A DNA stretch of 64,000 nucleotides, from positions 146,508 through 210,507 of the forward strand of contig NZ_CAMFHB010000005.1 of assembly GCF_945952055.1 (NCBI RefSeq). Reading direction: 5' to 3'. Source of the stretch: an uncultured Alsobacter sp. (lineage in GTDB: Bacteria; Pseudomonadota; Alphaproteobacteria; Rhizobiales; Beijerinckiaceae). The notes beneath the pieces were generated by a model. The model ran no database searches and had not been told where the DNA came from. It saw only the letters and a program-made list of their open reading frames with translations. Position numbers and translations under genes: made by a program. Shown piece after piece: positions 26,283 through 33,856 of the stretch (position 1 is its first letter; every line of letters starts with the position of its first letter).

Positions 26283-27190
26283 CGTTCCGCCACCCAGCGC
26301 ATGCGGCGCCGATCGACCAGGTTGTGAATGCCCGCGACGAGAAGCGCGAGAAGGAGGCCCACGGCGCCGTAGGCGCTGGCTATTCCGAGTTCGTGGGCCT
26401 CGAAGGCGGTCTGGCGGATCTTCACCACGAGGGTCGAGGTGCTGCCCAGCGGACCGCCTCCCGTCAGGAGATAGATGATGTCGAAGCGGCGGATCGACCA
26501 CACGGCGACCAGCAGCGCCGCGAGCTGAACGGACGGCAGGATGTGGGGCCAGGTCACGTTGCGGAAGACGTTCAGCGGGTCGGCCCCGTCCACCCGGGCC
26601 GCCTCGCGGACCTCCTCGGGCACGGACTGCAGGGCCGCCAGCGTGACGAGCATGACGAAGGGCGCCACCTGCCACACCGTCACGATCAGGATCGAGGGCA
26701 GGGACCAGTCGATGCTCGTCAGCCAGCGCAGGCGCGAGAAGCCCATGCCCAGCAGCATCTTGTTGAAAACGCCGGAGCGCTCGTTGAACATCCACAGCCA
26801 GATCAGGGCTGCCGCGACGTTCGGCACGGCCCAGCCGAACAGCAGGATCCCCCGCACGACGGCGCGCCCGCGGAAGGGGCGGTTGATGGCCAGCGCCGAG
26901 ACGACGCCCAGCGTGACGCCCAGCAGCACCGCCAGGCTCGCATAGACGACCGTGATGCGCAGCGAGGCATAGAAGGCCGGCGTCTCGAGCAGCCGCGCGT
27001 AGTTGGCGAGGCCGACGAAGACGCCGTCGTTCGGGCGGGCGAGCGTGGTGTTGGTCAGGCTCATCCACATCTGGCGCGCCAGCGGCCAGAACATGAAGAC
27101 GCCGAGGTAGATCACCGGTGGGACGATGAAGAGATAGCCCGCGGCGCGTGCGCCGAGGGCCGAGGTTCGCATGGTGGTCTTGGCGGCCAT
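26279..27190 (-). CDS. ABC transporter permease, CUT1 MalF-like
   Basis: A 303-residue permease with an N-terminal GYLFIVPPVIYLGVFMFWPL segment and the EAA motif in LQSVPEEVREAARVDGADPL followed by NVFRNVTWPHILPSVQLAAL. It pairs with the MalG-like protein encoded next. Hydrophobicity indicates six or more transmembrane helices. Twelve bases separate it from the binding-protein gene upstream. Confidence 0.92.
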   Translation of the reverse strand: MAAKTTMRTSALGARAAGYLFIVPPVIYLGVFMFWPLARQMWMSLTNTTLARPNDGVFVGLANYARLLETPAFYASLRITVVYASLAVLLGVTLGVVSALAINRPFRGRAVVRGILLFGWAVPNVAAALIWLWMFNERSGVFNKMLLGMGFSRLRWLTSIDWSLPSILIVTVWQVAPFVMLVTLAALQSVPEEVREAARVDGADPLNVFRNVTWPHILPSVQLAALLVAVWSIRRFDIIYLLTGGGPLGSTSTLVVKIRQTAFEAHELGIASAYGAVGLLLALLVAGIHNLVDRRRMRWVAER

Positions 27191-27202
27191 GGGCGGGTCC
27201 GA

Positions 27203-28459
27203 TCAGAAGCGGGCCAGGGCCTGCTTCTGGGCCTCGTCGAGGGCCGCCTTGGGATCGGCGCCCGCGACGATGACCTTTTCCACCGCCTCCATGACCAGAC
27301 GCATGATGGGCGTCGTCTTTGACTCATAGCCGGGGATCAGGGTGCTGCGCGAGTTCACGGCCAGCGCGGCGAACGTGTCGGCCCAGGGGTTGGTCGCGCG
27401 GAACGCCTCGGTGACGGGCACGTCGGTGGCCAGGGCATCGGGTCCCGAGGCATCGCGCAGGGCCCTCTGACCGTCCGCCGTGACGAGCCACGCGAGGAAG
27501 GCGATCGCTTCCGCCTGGTTCTTCGAGTGCTTGCTGACGCCCAGGAAGATCTGCTGGTGGGCGCCCGGCGCCTTGAACGGCAGCGGCGCGGAATAGAGAT
27601 CGGTCGAGGCGAGCGGGCCGCCCGATGCGATGTTCAGCGTGCCGCCGCTGTTGTCGATGCTGAACCCGATCTGCTTCTGCTTGAAGCGCGTGCGCTGGGT
27701 CGGCATGTCGTCGCCCACGGGGATGATCCCGGAGTCGAAGGTCTTCTTGAAGGCCGCGGTGGCGGCGACCGCCTCCGGCGTGTTGAGCGTCAGCTTGCCT
27801 GCCCCGTCGACCCAGTTGACGCCGTAGCCGTAGGCCCAGCTCTGGAAGTCCATGAACCAGCCGCTGAGATCAGCGATCTGGTGACGGGAGCTGAAGCCGA
27901 TCGCGCCGGTCTTGTCCTGGATGGCCTTCGAGGAGGCGATCAGGCCGTCGACGTCCTTGGGCACGGCGGCGCCGGCGGCATCGAGCAGCTTCTTGTTGTA
28001 GATGAGCGCGTAGACCGCGCGCTGCCATGCGATCCCGAGGCGCTTGCCCTTCACCACACCCTTCTCGTTGGTGTGGTTCAGCGCCGCTCCTTCGGCGGCC
28101 TTGCCGATGTCGACCAGGAAGCCGGCCTCCGCGAGGGAGTAGAACAGCCCCTCCTGCATCATCACGATGTCGGGTCCCTGCCCGGCGCCGAGCGCGGTCG
28201 TGATCTTGTCGTTGAAGTCGGCCGACGGAATGGCTTCCTGCTGCAGCGTCACGTGGGGCGCGACCTGCTGGTACTTGGTCACGGCGGCCCAGAGATTCTT
28301 GCCGCGCAACGCGTCGAGCCACTGCGAGTTGGCCACGACGAGCGTGACGGGCGGCTTGGCCTGGGCGTGTGCGGGACGGCTGGGCAGGGCCACGAAGCCG
28401 GCCACGCCGAGCGCCGAGGCCAGCAACAGGGAAAGCATGCGTCTGCGGGAAGTCGTCAT
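27203..28459 (-). CDS. ABC transporter substrate-binding protein, family 1 (sugar type), Tat-like signal
   Basis: About 418 residues. The N-terminus TTSRRRMLSLLLASALG has a twin-arginine SRRxxL pattern and a cleavage site near AHAQ, suggesting Tat export. The mature part is a family-1 extracellular binding protein: TLVVANSQWLDALRGKNLWA, QGPDIVMMQEGLFYSLAEAG, KRLGIAWQRAVYALIYNKKL and late KNQAEAIAFLAWLVTADGQR. Substrate is not apparent; CUT1 relatives bind sugars, glycerol phosphate or polyols. Of two ATGs six bases apart, the second (28459) is better spaced from GAGGGG. The gene follows the creatinase-like gene in one operon. Confidence 0.9.
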   Translation of the reverse strand: MTTSRRRMLSLLLASALGVAGFVALPSRPAHAQAKPPVTLVVANSQWLDALRGKNLWAAVTKYQQVAPHVTLQQEAIPSADFNDKITTALGAGQGPDIVMMQEGLFYSLAEAGFLVDIGKAAEGAALNHTNEKGVVKGKRLGIAWQRAVYALIYNKKLLDAAGAAVPKDVDGLIASSKAIQDKTGAIGFSSRHQIADLSGWFMDFQSWAYGYGVNWVDGAGKLTLNTPEAVAATAAFKKTFDSGIIPVGDDMPTQRTRFKQKQIGFSIDNSGGTLNIASGGPLASTDLYSAPLPFKAPGAHQQIFLGVSKHSKNQAEAIAFLAWLVTADGQRALRDASGPDALATDVPVTEAFRATNPWADTFAALAVNSRSTLIPGYESKTTPIMRLVMEAVEKVIVAGADPKAALDEAQKQALARF

Positions 28460-28513
28460 GGTCATGTCCCCTCGGATATGGAAGCAGGATGAAGGTGTGT
28501 TGCCCGGCCCGGC

Positions 28514-29944
28514 TCAGGCTTTCACGCGCCAGGGCTCGAGCGGAGAATGGCAGCTGAGGTTTTCCGCCCCGTCCTCGGTGACGAGGTAGCAATCGCCGAC
28601 ATTGCAGCCGGCCACCAGCGGGTCCAGCCACTGCGCGTGCAGGACGAAGATCATGCCCGGCTCGAGCCGATCATGGTTGTTGGACTGGATGTTGTAGTGG
28701 CTGAACTTCGGCATCGAGACTTCGTGGCCGACATTGGGATTGTGCGGCCCGTGAACGGCCGGATAGACGTGCATCAGGCGCCGGCCCTGGCGTTCCCAAT
28801 CCTCGTCGGGGACGTACTCGCGCGGTATCAGCCGGGGAGACCCGTCCTCGTTGGCGTTCCAGTTGTAGGACATGGTGCGACTGTCGGCCGAGGTGAGATA
28901 GCCGCGCGCGATGTAGGGGTCGAACGAGGCGTTGGCGACGTCGGACACGAGGGCGCCGGGGCGCACATTCGCCGCCGCGGCGCGGACGCCCTCGACGCAC
29001 ATCTGCAGGACGTCTTCCTGTTTGGCCGTGATGGTGCCGACCGCGATCATGCGGGCGATCTGGGCATTGTAGCCGCGGTAGGTCGTGTTCGAGATGTAGA
29101 GGTTGATCAGGTCGCCGTCGCGGACGACGTGCCCGTAGGGCTTGCCGCAGGCGGTGCCCCACTGGTTGATGCCGATCTGGTAGCCGTCGCCGGTCTCACC
29201 GCCACGGCACATCTGCGCGTAGGTGAAGGCGGCGTAGATCTCGTGGTCGGTCACGCCTGGCCGCGTGACGTGGCAAGCCGCCTGGATGCCGATGTCGGCC
29301 AACTGCGCCGCGGCGCGAACCAGCGCCTGCTCACCCTTGCTGCGGATGCGCTGCATGCGGTCGACGATCGCCTGCGCGGGCACGAAGGAACTGCGGGGCA
29401 ACTCCCGCGCCAGTCCGGCCCAATAGGGCGCCGAGGTCGCGTCGCCGATGGTGCCGATCTGAACGGACGAGAATCCCCGGTCCTTCAGGTGGGCCGACAC
29501 CGCGGCGACGACCCTGTCGACCGTCTTGCCGGGCCGGTTGTAGCTTTCGCGTCCCCAGGTGCCGACCTGCCAGATGTCGTCCACGAGCACCGGTTCGCCG
29601 GCGGGCGGCAGGAGAACGGAGCTGCTGAAGATCGAGAACAGGGCGAGGGGCTGATCCTCGTCCGTCGGGATGACGAGCACGCCTTCGCGCGCCCAGTCGC
29701 AGATGTAGCGGAGATAGGAGTTCGAGACCTTGTACCAGCCGATTCCGTCGGCGTGGGCGAGGATGACGTCGTGCCCTGCCACCGTGGCCTCGCGACGGAT
29801 ACGGCGCAGCCGGTCGGCGAACTCGGCCTCCGGGAGGGGATCGACCGGCTGGAAGGTGAAGTCGGGCTCGAATCCGTCCAGCAGGTTCTCCATGCGGGGA
29901 CTGGAGGCGGCCGACCGGTCGGAGGGCAGAACGAGCTTTTGCAT
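28514..29944 (-). CDS. Creatinase/M24-fold hydrolase lacking most metal ligands
   Basis: A 476-residue protein with an N-terminal creatinase-type domain (about 40-200) and a pita-bread C-terminal domain (205-460; KGEQALVRAAAQLADIGIQA, LEPGMIFVLHAQWL, CYLVTEDGAENL). M24 metallopeptidases bind two metals through D, D, H, E, E. Here the matching positions are Y283, Q295, a retained His (398 or 407), H436 and G450, so dinuclear metal binding is unlikely; creatinase itself is a metal-free member of this fold. An insertion (about 346-395) is also unusual. Reaction unknown: a C-N hydrolase on a small molecule is more likely than a peptidase. First gene of the operon; ATG at 29944 chosen, one at 29953 is possible. 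Confidence 0.82.
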   Translation of the reverse strand: MQKLVLPSDRSAASSPRMENLLDGFEPDFTFQPVDPLPEAEFADRLRRIRREATVAGHDVILAHADGIGWYKVSNSYLRYICDWAREGVLVIPTDEDQPLALFSIFSSSVLLPPAGEPVLVDDIWQVGTWGRESYNRPGKTVDRVVAAVSAHLKDRGFSSVQIGTIGDATSAPYWAGLARELPRSSFVPAQAIVDRMQRIRSKGEQALVRAAAQLADIGIQAACHVTRPGVTDHEIYAAFTYAQMCRGGETGDGYQIGINQWGTACGKPYGHVVRDGDLINLYISNTTYRGYNAQIARMIAVGTITAKQEDVLQMCVEGVRAAAANVRPGALVSDVANASFDPYIARGYLTSADSRTMSYNWNANEDGSPRLIPREYVPDEDWERQGRRLMHVYPAVHGPHNPNVGHEVSMPKFSHYNIQSNNHDRLEPGMIFVLHAQWLDPLVAGCNVGDCYLVTEDGAENLSCHSPLEPWRVKA

Positions 29945-29973
29945 GAGGACCATCCAGCATCGGGACCGCCACG

Positions 29974-30001
29974 ATCCTACGCTTGAAACTTTTTTTGCAA
30001 A
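29974..30001 (-). promoter_or_regulatory. Candidate promoter of the creatinase-like/ABC operon
   Basis: On the minus strand TTTGCA (30001-29996) and TAGGAT (29979-29974) are separated by 16 bases, about 30 bases before the start of the creatinase-like gene. A GAAA-N5-TTTG half-palindrome (29985-29997) falls in the spacer, a position where a repressor would block RNA polymerase. Confidence 0.5.
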
Positions 30002-30050
30002 GGGCGGGAACCGCTGAAAAGCGCGGCACGCTGCCGGTTCGCGCGCCAGA

Positions 30051-30170
30051 TGAAAAGATTTCGCGGCGAACAGCGCGTTCGGCACCGCTCAGCTTTTGAG
30101 TCTGCAGGTCATCCCGTTGAGGCGATGATGATTTTCGTCATGGGGCGCATCCGGCCTGAAAAAAATTTTC
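30051..30170. promoter_or_regulatory. Two GAAA-N-TTTC dyads, possible RpiR operators
   Basis: TGAAAAGATTTC (30051-30062) and GAAAAAAATTTTC (30158-30170) are AT-rich dyads in the 346-base gap upstream of the creatinase-like operon, and a third, weaker copy overlaps its promoter (29985-29997). RpiR-family regulators often bind AT-rich GAAA/TTTC dyads, and an RpiR gene lies at the far end of the operon. Apart from these the gap 29945-30290 shows no gene. Confidence 0.4.
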
Positions 30171-30290
30171 CGAAAACGGCGATAAATGGCTCAGGCCGGT
30201 TGCCGGGCCGTGCCCGGGCGGCGATCAGGATCGGCTCGACGATGTCGGTCTCGGGCGCCTCGTGATGCAAATCTGGCCAGCCTGCCCGGC

Positions 30291-31028
30291 TCAGCCATAG
30301 GCCTCGCTCGCGGCCAGCAGCTCGGCGGTGTAGGGGTGCGTCACGCGCCGCGCGCGCAGGGCCTCGACCTCCAGCTCCTCGACGATGTGCCCGCGCTGCA
30401 TGACGGCCAGGCGGCTGCACATGTGCGAGACGACCGCGAGGTCGTGGCTGACCAGCAGGTAGGTGAGCCCGCGCTCCCGGCGCAGGGCCGTGAGCAGGTT
30501 CAGGATCTCGGCCTGCACGGAGACGTCGAGCGCCGAGGTGGGCTCGTCGAGGAGCAGGACCTGCGGCTCCACGATGAGGGCGCGGGCGATGGCGACGCGC
30601 TGGCGCTGGCCGCCGGAGAGCTCGTGCGGGAAGCGCCACTGGAATGCCGGATCGAGGCCCACGGCCACCAGCGCGTCGGCGACGCGCCCCGGCGAGCGGT
30701 CGAGCCCCAGGTTGCGCAGCGGCTCGGCGAGCTGGGCGGCGATGGTCTGGCGCGGATGCAGGGAGCCGTAGGGATCCTGGAAGACCATCTGCACCCGGGA
30801 GAAGAACGGCTTGTCGCGGCGCTCGGGGACGGGCTTCCCGTCGATGAGGACGCGGCCCCCATGGCCGGGGATCAGCCCTGCGATGGCCCGCAGGACCGTC
30901 GACTTGCCGCATCCCGATTCGCCGACGAGGCCGAAGGTGCTGCCCGGCGCGATGGCGAAGCTCACGCCCCCGACCGCTGGCGCGCCCCGGCGGTCGAAGC
31001 GCACGACGAGGTCCTCGACGGCGATCAT
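30291..31028 (-). CDS. Oligopeptide/dipeptide-type ABC transporter ATP-binding protein (DppF/OppF-like)
   Basis: A 245-residue ATPase: Walker A GESGCGKSTVLRAIAGL, FQDPYGSLHPRQTI at the Q-loop, signature LSGGQRQRVAIARALI, Walker B VLLLDEPTSALDVSVQAEIL and H-loop LLVSHDLAVV. The FQDPYGSLxPR segment is specific to the OppF/DppF group. It is shorter than many family members (about 320) because it lacks the C-terminal extension. Its ATG overlaps the stop of the DppD-like gene by four bases (31025-31028). Last gene of the five-gene importer operon. Confidence 0.93.
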   Translation of the reverse strand: MIAVEDLVVRFDRRGAPAVGGVSFAIAPGSTFGLVGESGCGKSTVLRAIAGLIPGHGGRVLIDGKPVPERRDKPFFSRVQMVFQDPYGSLHPRQTIAAQLAEPLRNLGLDRSPGRVADALVAVGLDPAFQWRFPHELSGGQRQRVAIARALIVEPQVLLLDEPTSALDVSVQAEILNLLTALRRERGLTYLLVSHDLAVVSHMCSRLAVMQRGHIVEELEVEALRARRVTHPYTAELLAASEAYG

Positions 31029-31873
31029 GCCGGTTCCCGCCAGGCCGGGTCGCGGACGAGGGTGGGCAGCGGGTCGCGCGGCTCGTGGATGTGCGGCATG
31101 GAGGCGAGCAGTCCCCGCGTGTAGGGGTGCGTGGCGTTCCCAAGGTCGCGGGCGGCCAGCGCCTCGACGACCCGCCCCGCATACATGATCAGCACGCGGT
31201 CACAGAACTTGCGCACCAGGTTCAGGTCGTGGCTGATGAAGATCAGCCCGAGGCCGCGGCTCGCCACGAGTTCGTCGAGCAGCGCCAGCACTTCCAGGCG
31301 CACCGTCACGTCGAGCGCCGAGGTCGGCTCGTCGGCGATCAGCACGTCCGGCCCTCCGGCCAGCACGCTGGCGATCATCACCCGCTGGCCCATGCCGCCG
31401 GACACCTGGTGGGGATAGAGGGACGCGACGCGCTCGGGATCGCGGATCTTCACCTGCTCCAGGATCGAGAGGGTCGCCTCCCGGGCCGCACGCTTGCCGG
31501 CGTACTCGGGCCGATGCAGCCGGAACACCTCGGCGATCTGCTCGCCGACGGTGACGACCGGGTTTAGCGAGTATTTCGGGTCCTGCATGATGAGCCCGAT
31601 CCGCCCGCCGCGAATGTCGCGCATGGTCCGGTCGCTGGCGGTCAGGACGTCGGTGCCACACACCGCGAGGCGCTCGGCCCGCACCGCGGCCGAGCGCGGC
31701 AGCAGCCGCATCAGCGCGCGGCCGACGGTCGACTTGCCCGAGCCGGACTCGCCCACGATGCCGAGCTTCTCCCGGCCGAGGTCGAAGCCGACGCCGCGCA
31801 CCGCGTCGACGATGCCGGCCTTGGTGCGGAAGCCGACACGCAGCTCGCGCACGGCGACGAGGGGCTGCGCCAT
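31025..31873 (-). CDS. Oligopeptide/dipeptide-type ABC transporter ATP-binding protein (DppD/OppD-like)
   Basis: A 282-residue ATPase with Walker A GESGSGKSTVGRALMRLLPR, Q-loop IMQDPKYSLNPVVTVGEQ, signature VSGGMGQRVMIASVLA, Walker B VLIADEPTSALDVTVR and H-loop IFISHDLNLV. The VSGGMxQRVMIA version and the C-terminal HPYTRGLLASMPHI are typical of DppD/OppD. ATG at 31873; a GTG nine bases earlier overlaps the upstream stop and is an alternative. It forms a heterodimer with the DppF-like protein. Confidence 0.93.
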   Translation of the reverse strand: MAQPLVAVRELRVGFRTKAGIVDAVRGVGFDLGREKLGIVGESGSGKSTVGRALMRLLPRSAAVRAERLAVCGTDVLTASDRTMRDIRGGRIGLIMQDPKYSLNPVVTVGEQIAEVFRLHRPEYAGKRAAREATLSILEQVKIRDPERVASLYPHQVSGGMGQRVMIASVLAGGPDVLIADEPTSALDVTVRLEVLALLDELVASRGLGLIFISHDLNLVRKFCDRVLIMYAGRVVEALAARDLGNATHPYTRGLLASMPHIHEPRDPLPTLVRDPAWREPA

Positions 31874-31878
31874 GGCGT

Positions 31879-32775
31879 TCACCGGTCGCCCCGCGGGTCG
31901 AGCACGTCGCGCAGCGCGTCGCCGGCGAGGTTGAAGGCGAGCGTGATCGCGGCGATGGCGAGGCCCGGCGCGGCGACCACCCAGGGGCTGTCGATCATGA
32001 ACTGGCGGCCCGAGGAGACCATCGCGCCCCACTCGGACAGGGGCGGCTGCGCGCCGAGGCCGAGGAAGCCCAGGCCCGCCGCCGTGAGGATCACGCCGGC
32101 CATGTTCAGCGTCACGCGCACGATCACCGAGGGGATGCACAGCGGCAGGATGTGACGCAGCACGATGCGGGACGGCGTCGCGCCCTGGAGTCGCACGGCG
32201 GCGATGAAGTCCGCCTTGCGCAGGCTCAGCGTCTCGGCGCGTGCGAGGCGCGCGATGGGCGGCCAGGCGGTGAGCGCGATGGCGATGGTGGCGTTGGTGA
32301 GCCCGGGGCCCAGCGCCGCGGCGAAGCCCAGCGCGAGCACGAGGCCCGGAAAGGCCAGGAAGATGTCGGTGATGCGCATCAGCACCTCGTCGACCAGCCC
32401 GCCGGCATAGCCGGCGGTGGTGCCGATCACGAGGCCCACCGGGGCCACGATGATGGTGACGAGGAGCACGATCTCGACGGTGGTGCGGGCCCCGAACACG
32501 ACGCGGGAGAACACGTCGCGGCCCAGGTGATCGGTGCCGAACCAGTACAGGGCGGAGGGCGGCAGCAGACGCTGCTGGAGGTCCTGGACGTTGGGGTCGA
32601 AGGGCGCGATCCAGGGCGCGAAGAGCGCCACGACCAGGAGCAGGACGACCAGCGCCAGGCCCACCATGCCCATCACGTGCTGCCGATAGGCATGCCAGCC
32701 GTCCGCCAGCTGCCGCAGCAGGGCGGCGCGCGCGCCGGACGGCGGTCTCTGCAGGACGGGTGCGGAAGCCGACAT
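31879..32775 (-). CDS. Oligopeptide/dipeptide-type ABC transporter permease (DppC-like)
   Basis: A 298-residue membrane protein. The N-terminal helix is followed by YWFGTDHLGRDVFSRVVFGA, a hallmark of DppC/OppC, and the EAA loop ADFIAAVRLQGATPSRIVLR. Later GLGFLGLGAQPPLSEWGAMV is also characteristic. It pairs with the DppB-like permease encoded one base upstream. Confidence 0.94.
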   Translation of the reverse strand: MSASAPVLQRPPSGARAALLRQLADGWHAYRQHVMGMVGLALVVLLLVVALFAPWIAPFDPNVQDLQQRLLPPSALYWFGTDHLGRDVFSRVVFGARTTVEIVLLVTIIVAPVGLVIGTTAGYAGGLVDEVLMRITDIFLAFPGLVLALGFAAALGPGLTNATIAIALTAWPPIARLARAETLSLRKADFIAAVRLQGATPSRIVLRHILPLCIPSVIVRVTLNMAGVILTAAGLGFLGLGAQPPLSEWGAMVSSGRQFMIDSPWVVAAPGLAIAAITLAFNLAGDALRDVLDPRGDR

Positions 32776-32776
32776 C

Positions 32777-33856
32777 TCAGCGCGTCCTGGCGTCGAGGAC
32801 CTTGTAGAGGCGGTCCGTGATCAGGTTGATGGTGACGAACAGCGTGCCGGTCAGCAGCACCGCCCCCATCACCACGTTCATGTCGTTCATCGTGAGGCCG
32901 CGGGTCAGGTACTGCCCGAGGCCCGGCCAGCCGAACACGGTCTCGATGAGCACCGCGCCGTCGAGCAGCCCGCCCAGCGTCAGCGCCACGATGGTCAGCA
33001 ACTGCACGCGGATGTTCTTGAACACGTGCCGCCAGACGATCTGGAAAGTGGAAAGGCCCTTGGCGCGGGCCGCGACCACGTATTCCTGGTTGAGCTGCTC
33101 GAGCACGAAGCTGCGCGTCATGCGGCTGATGTAGGCGACCGAGTAGTAGCCCAGGAGCAGGCCCGGCAGCGCGATGTGCGAGACGACGTCGCGGAACATG
33201 TCCCAGTCGCGGGCCATGGCGGTGTCGAGCAGCAGCAATCCGGTGACCGGCTCCATCATGCCCTCGTAGAACACCGAGAGCCGGCCGGAGGCGTCCACCC
33301 AGTGCAGCTTGGCGTAGAACAGCAGCAGCGCCATCAGGCCGAGCCAGAAGATCGGCACCGAATGGCCCGCGAGCCCGATGATGCGGGCGACGTGGTCGAT
33401 GGGCTTGCCGCGGTTCACGGCGGCGACGATGCCGAGCGGCACGCCGATGAGCACGCCGGTGACGACGGCCACCATCGCGAGCTCCAGCGTCGCCGGGAAC
33501 ACGTGGGCGAGATCGGTCAGCACGCTGTGGCCGGTCGTCGCCGAGACGCCGAGGTCGCCGCGCAGCACCTTGCCGAGATAGGTCAGGAACTGCTCCCAGA
33601 CGGGACGGTCGAGGCCGAGTTCCTGGTAGACCCGGTCGTAGGTCGCCTTGTTCACCTCCGCGCCGGTGATCGCCAGCACCGGGTCGGCGGGCAGGAGCCG
33701 GCCCATGGTGAAGGTCAGCAGCAGCAGCCCCAGGAGCGTGAGGACGATCGACAGGATCCGGCCGGCCACGCGGCCGAGGACGGCGAGACGCTCGCTGTGA
33801 TCCTCGGCCCCGGCTTCATCGGCCGGAGCCTGTGAGGGCCGGCTCGCGGCGCTCAC
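32777..33856 (-). CDS. Oligopeptide/dipeptide-type ABC transporter permease (DppB-like), GTG start
   Basis: About 359 residues. Typical DppB features: first helix ILSIVLTLLGLLLLTFTMGR, LPADP, the periplasmic DRPVWEQFLTYLGKVLRGDL, and the EAA region EYVVAARAKGLSTFQIVWRH. No ATG is available near the N-terminus; a GTG at 33856 overlaps the TGA stop of the binding-protein gene (GTGA) and gives a 35-residue cytoplasmic tail, so translation is probably coupled to it. Confidence 0.9.
   Translation of the reverse strand: MSAASRPSQAPADEAGAEDHSERLAVLGRVAGRILSIVLTLLGLLLLTFTMGRLLPADPVLAITGAEVNKATYDRVYQELGLDRPVWEQFLTYLGKVLRGDLGVSATTGHSVLTDLAHVFPATLELAMVAVVTGVLIGVPLGIVAAVNRGKPIDHVARIIGLAGHSVPIFWLGLMALLLFYAKLHWVDASGRLSVFYEGMMEPVTGLLLLDTAMARDWDMFRDVVSHIALPGLLLGYYSVAYISRMTRSFVLEQLNQEYVVAARAKGLSTFQIVWRHVFKNIRVQLLTIVALTLGGLLDGAVLIETVFGWPGLGQYLTRGLTMNDMNVVMGAVLLTGTLFVTINLITDRLYKVLDARTR

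Noticed and set aside
28514..29944. Annotation as a functional Xaa-Pro aminopeptidase
   Set aside because: Most M24 metal ligands are replaced, which is incompatible with the standard dinuclear mechanism.
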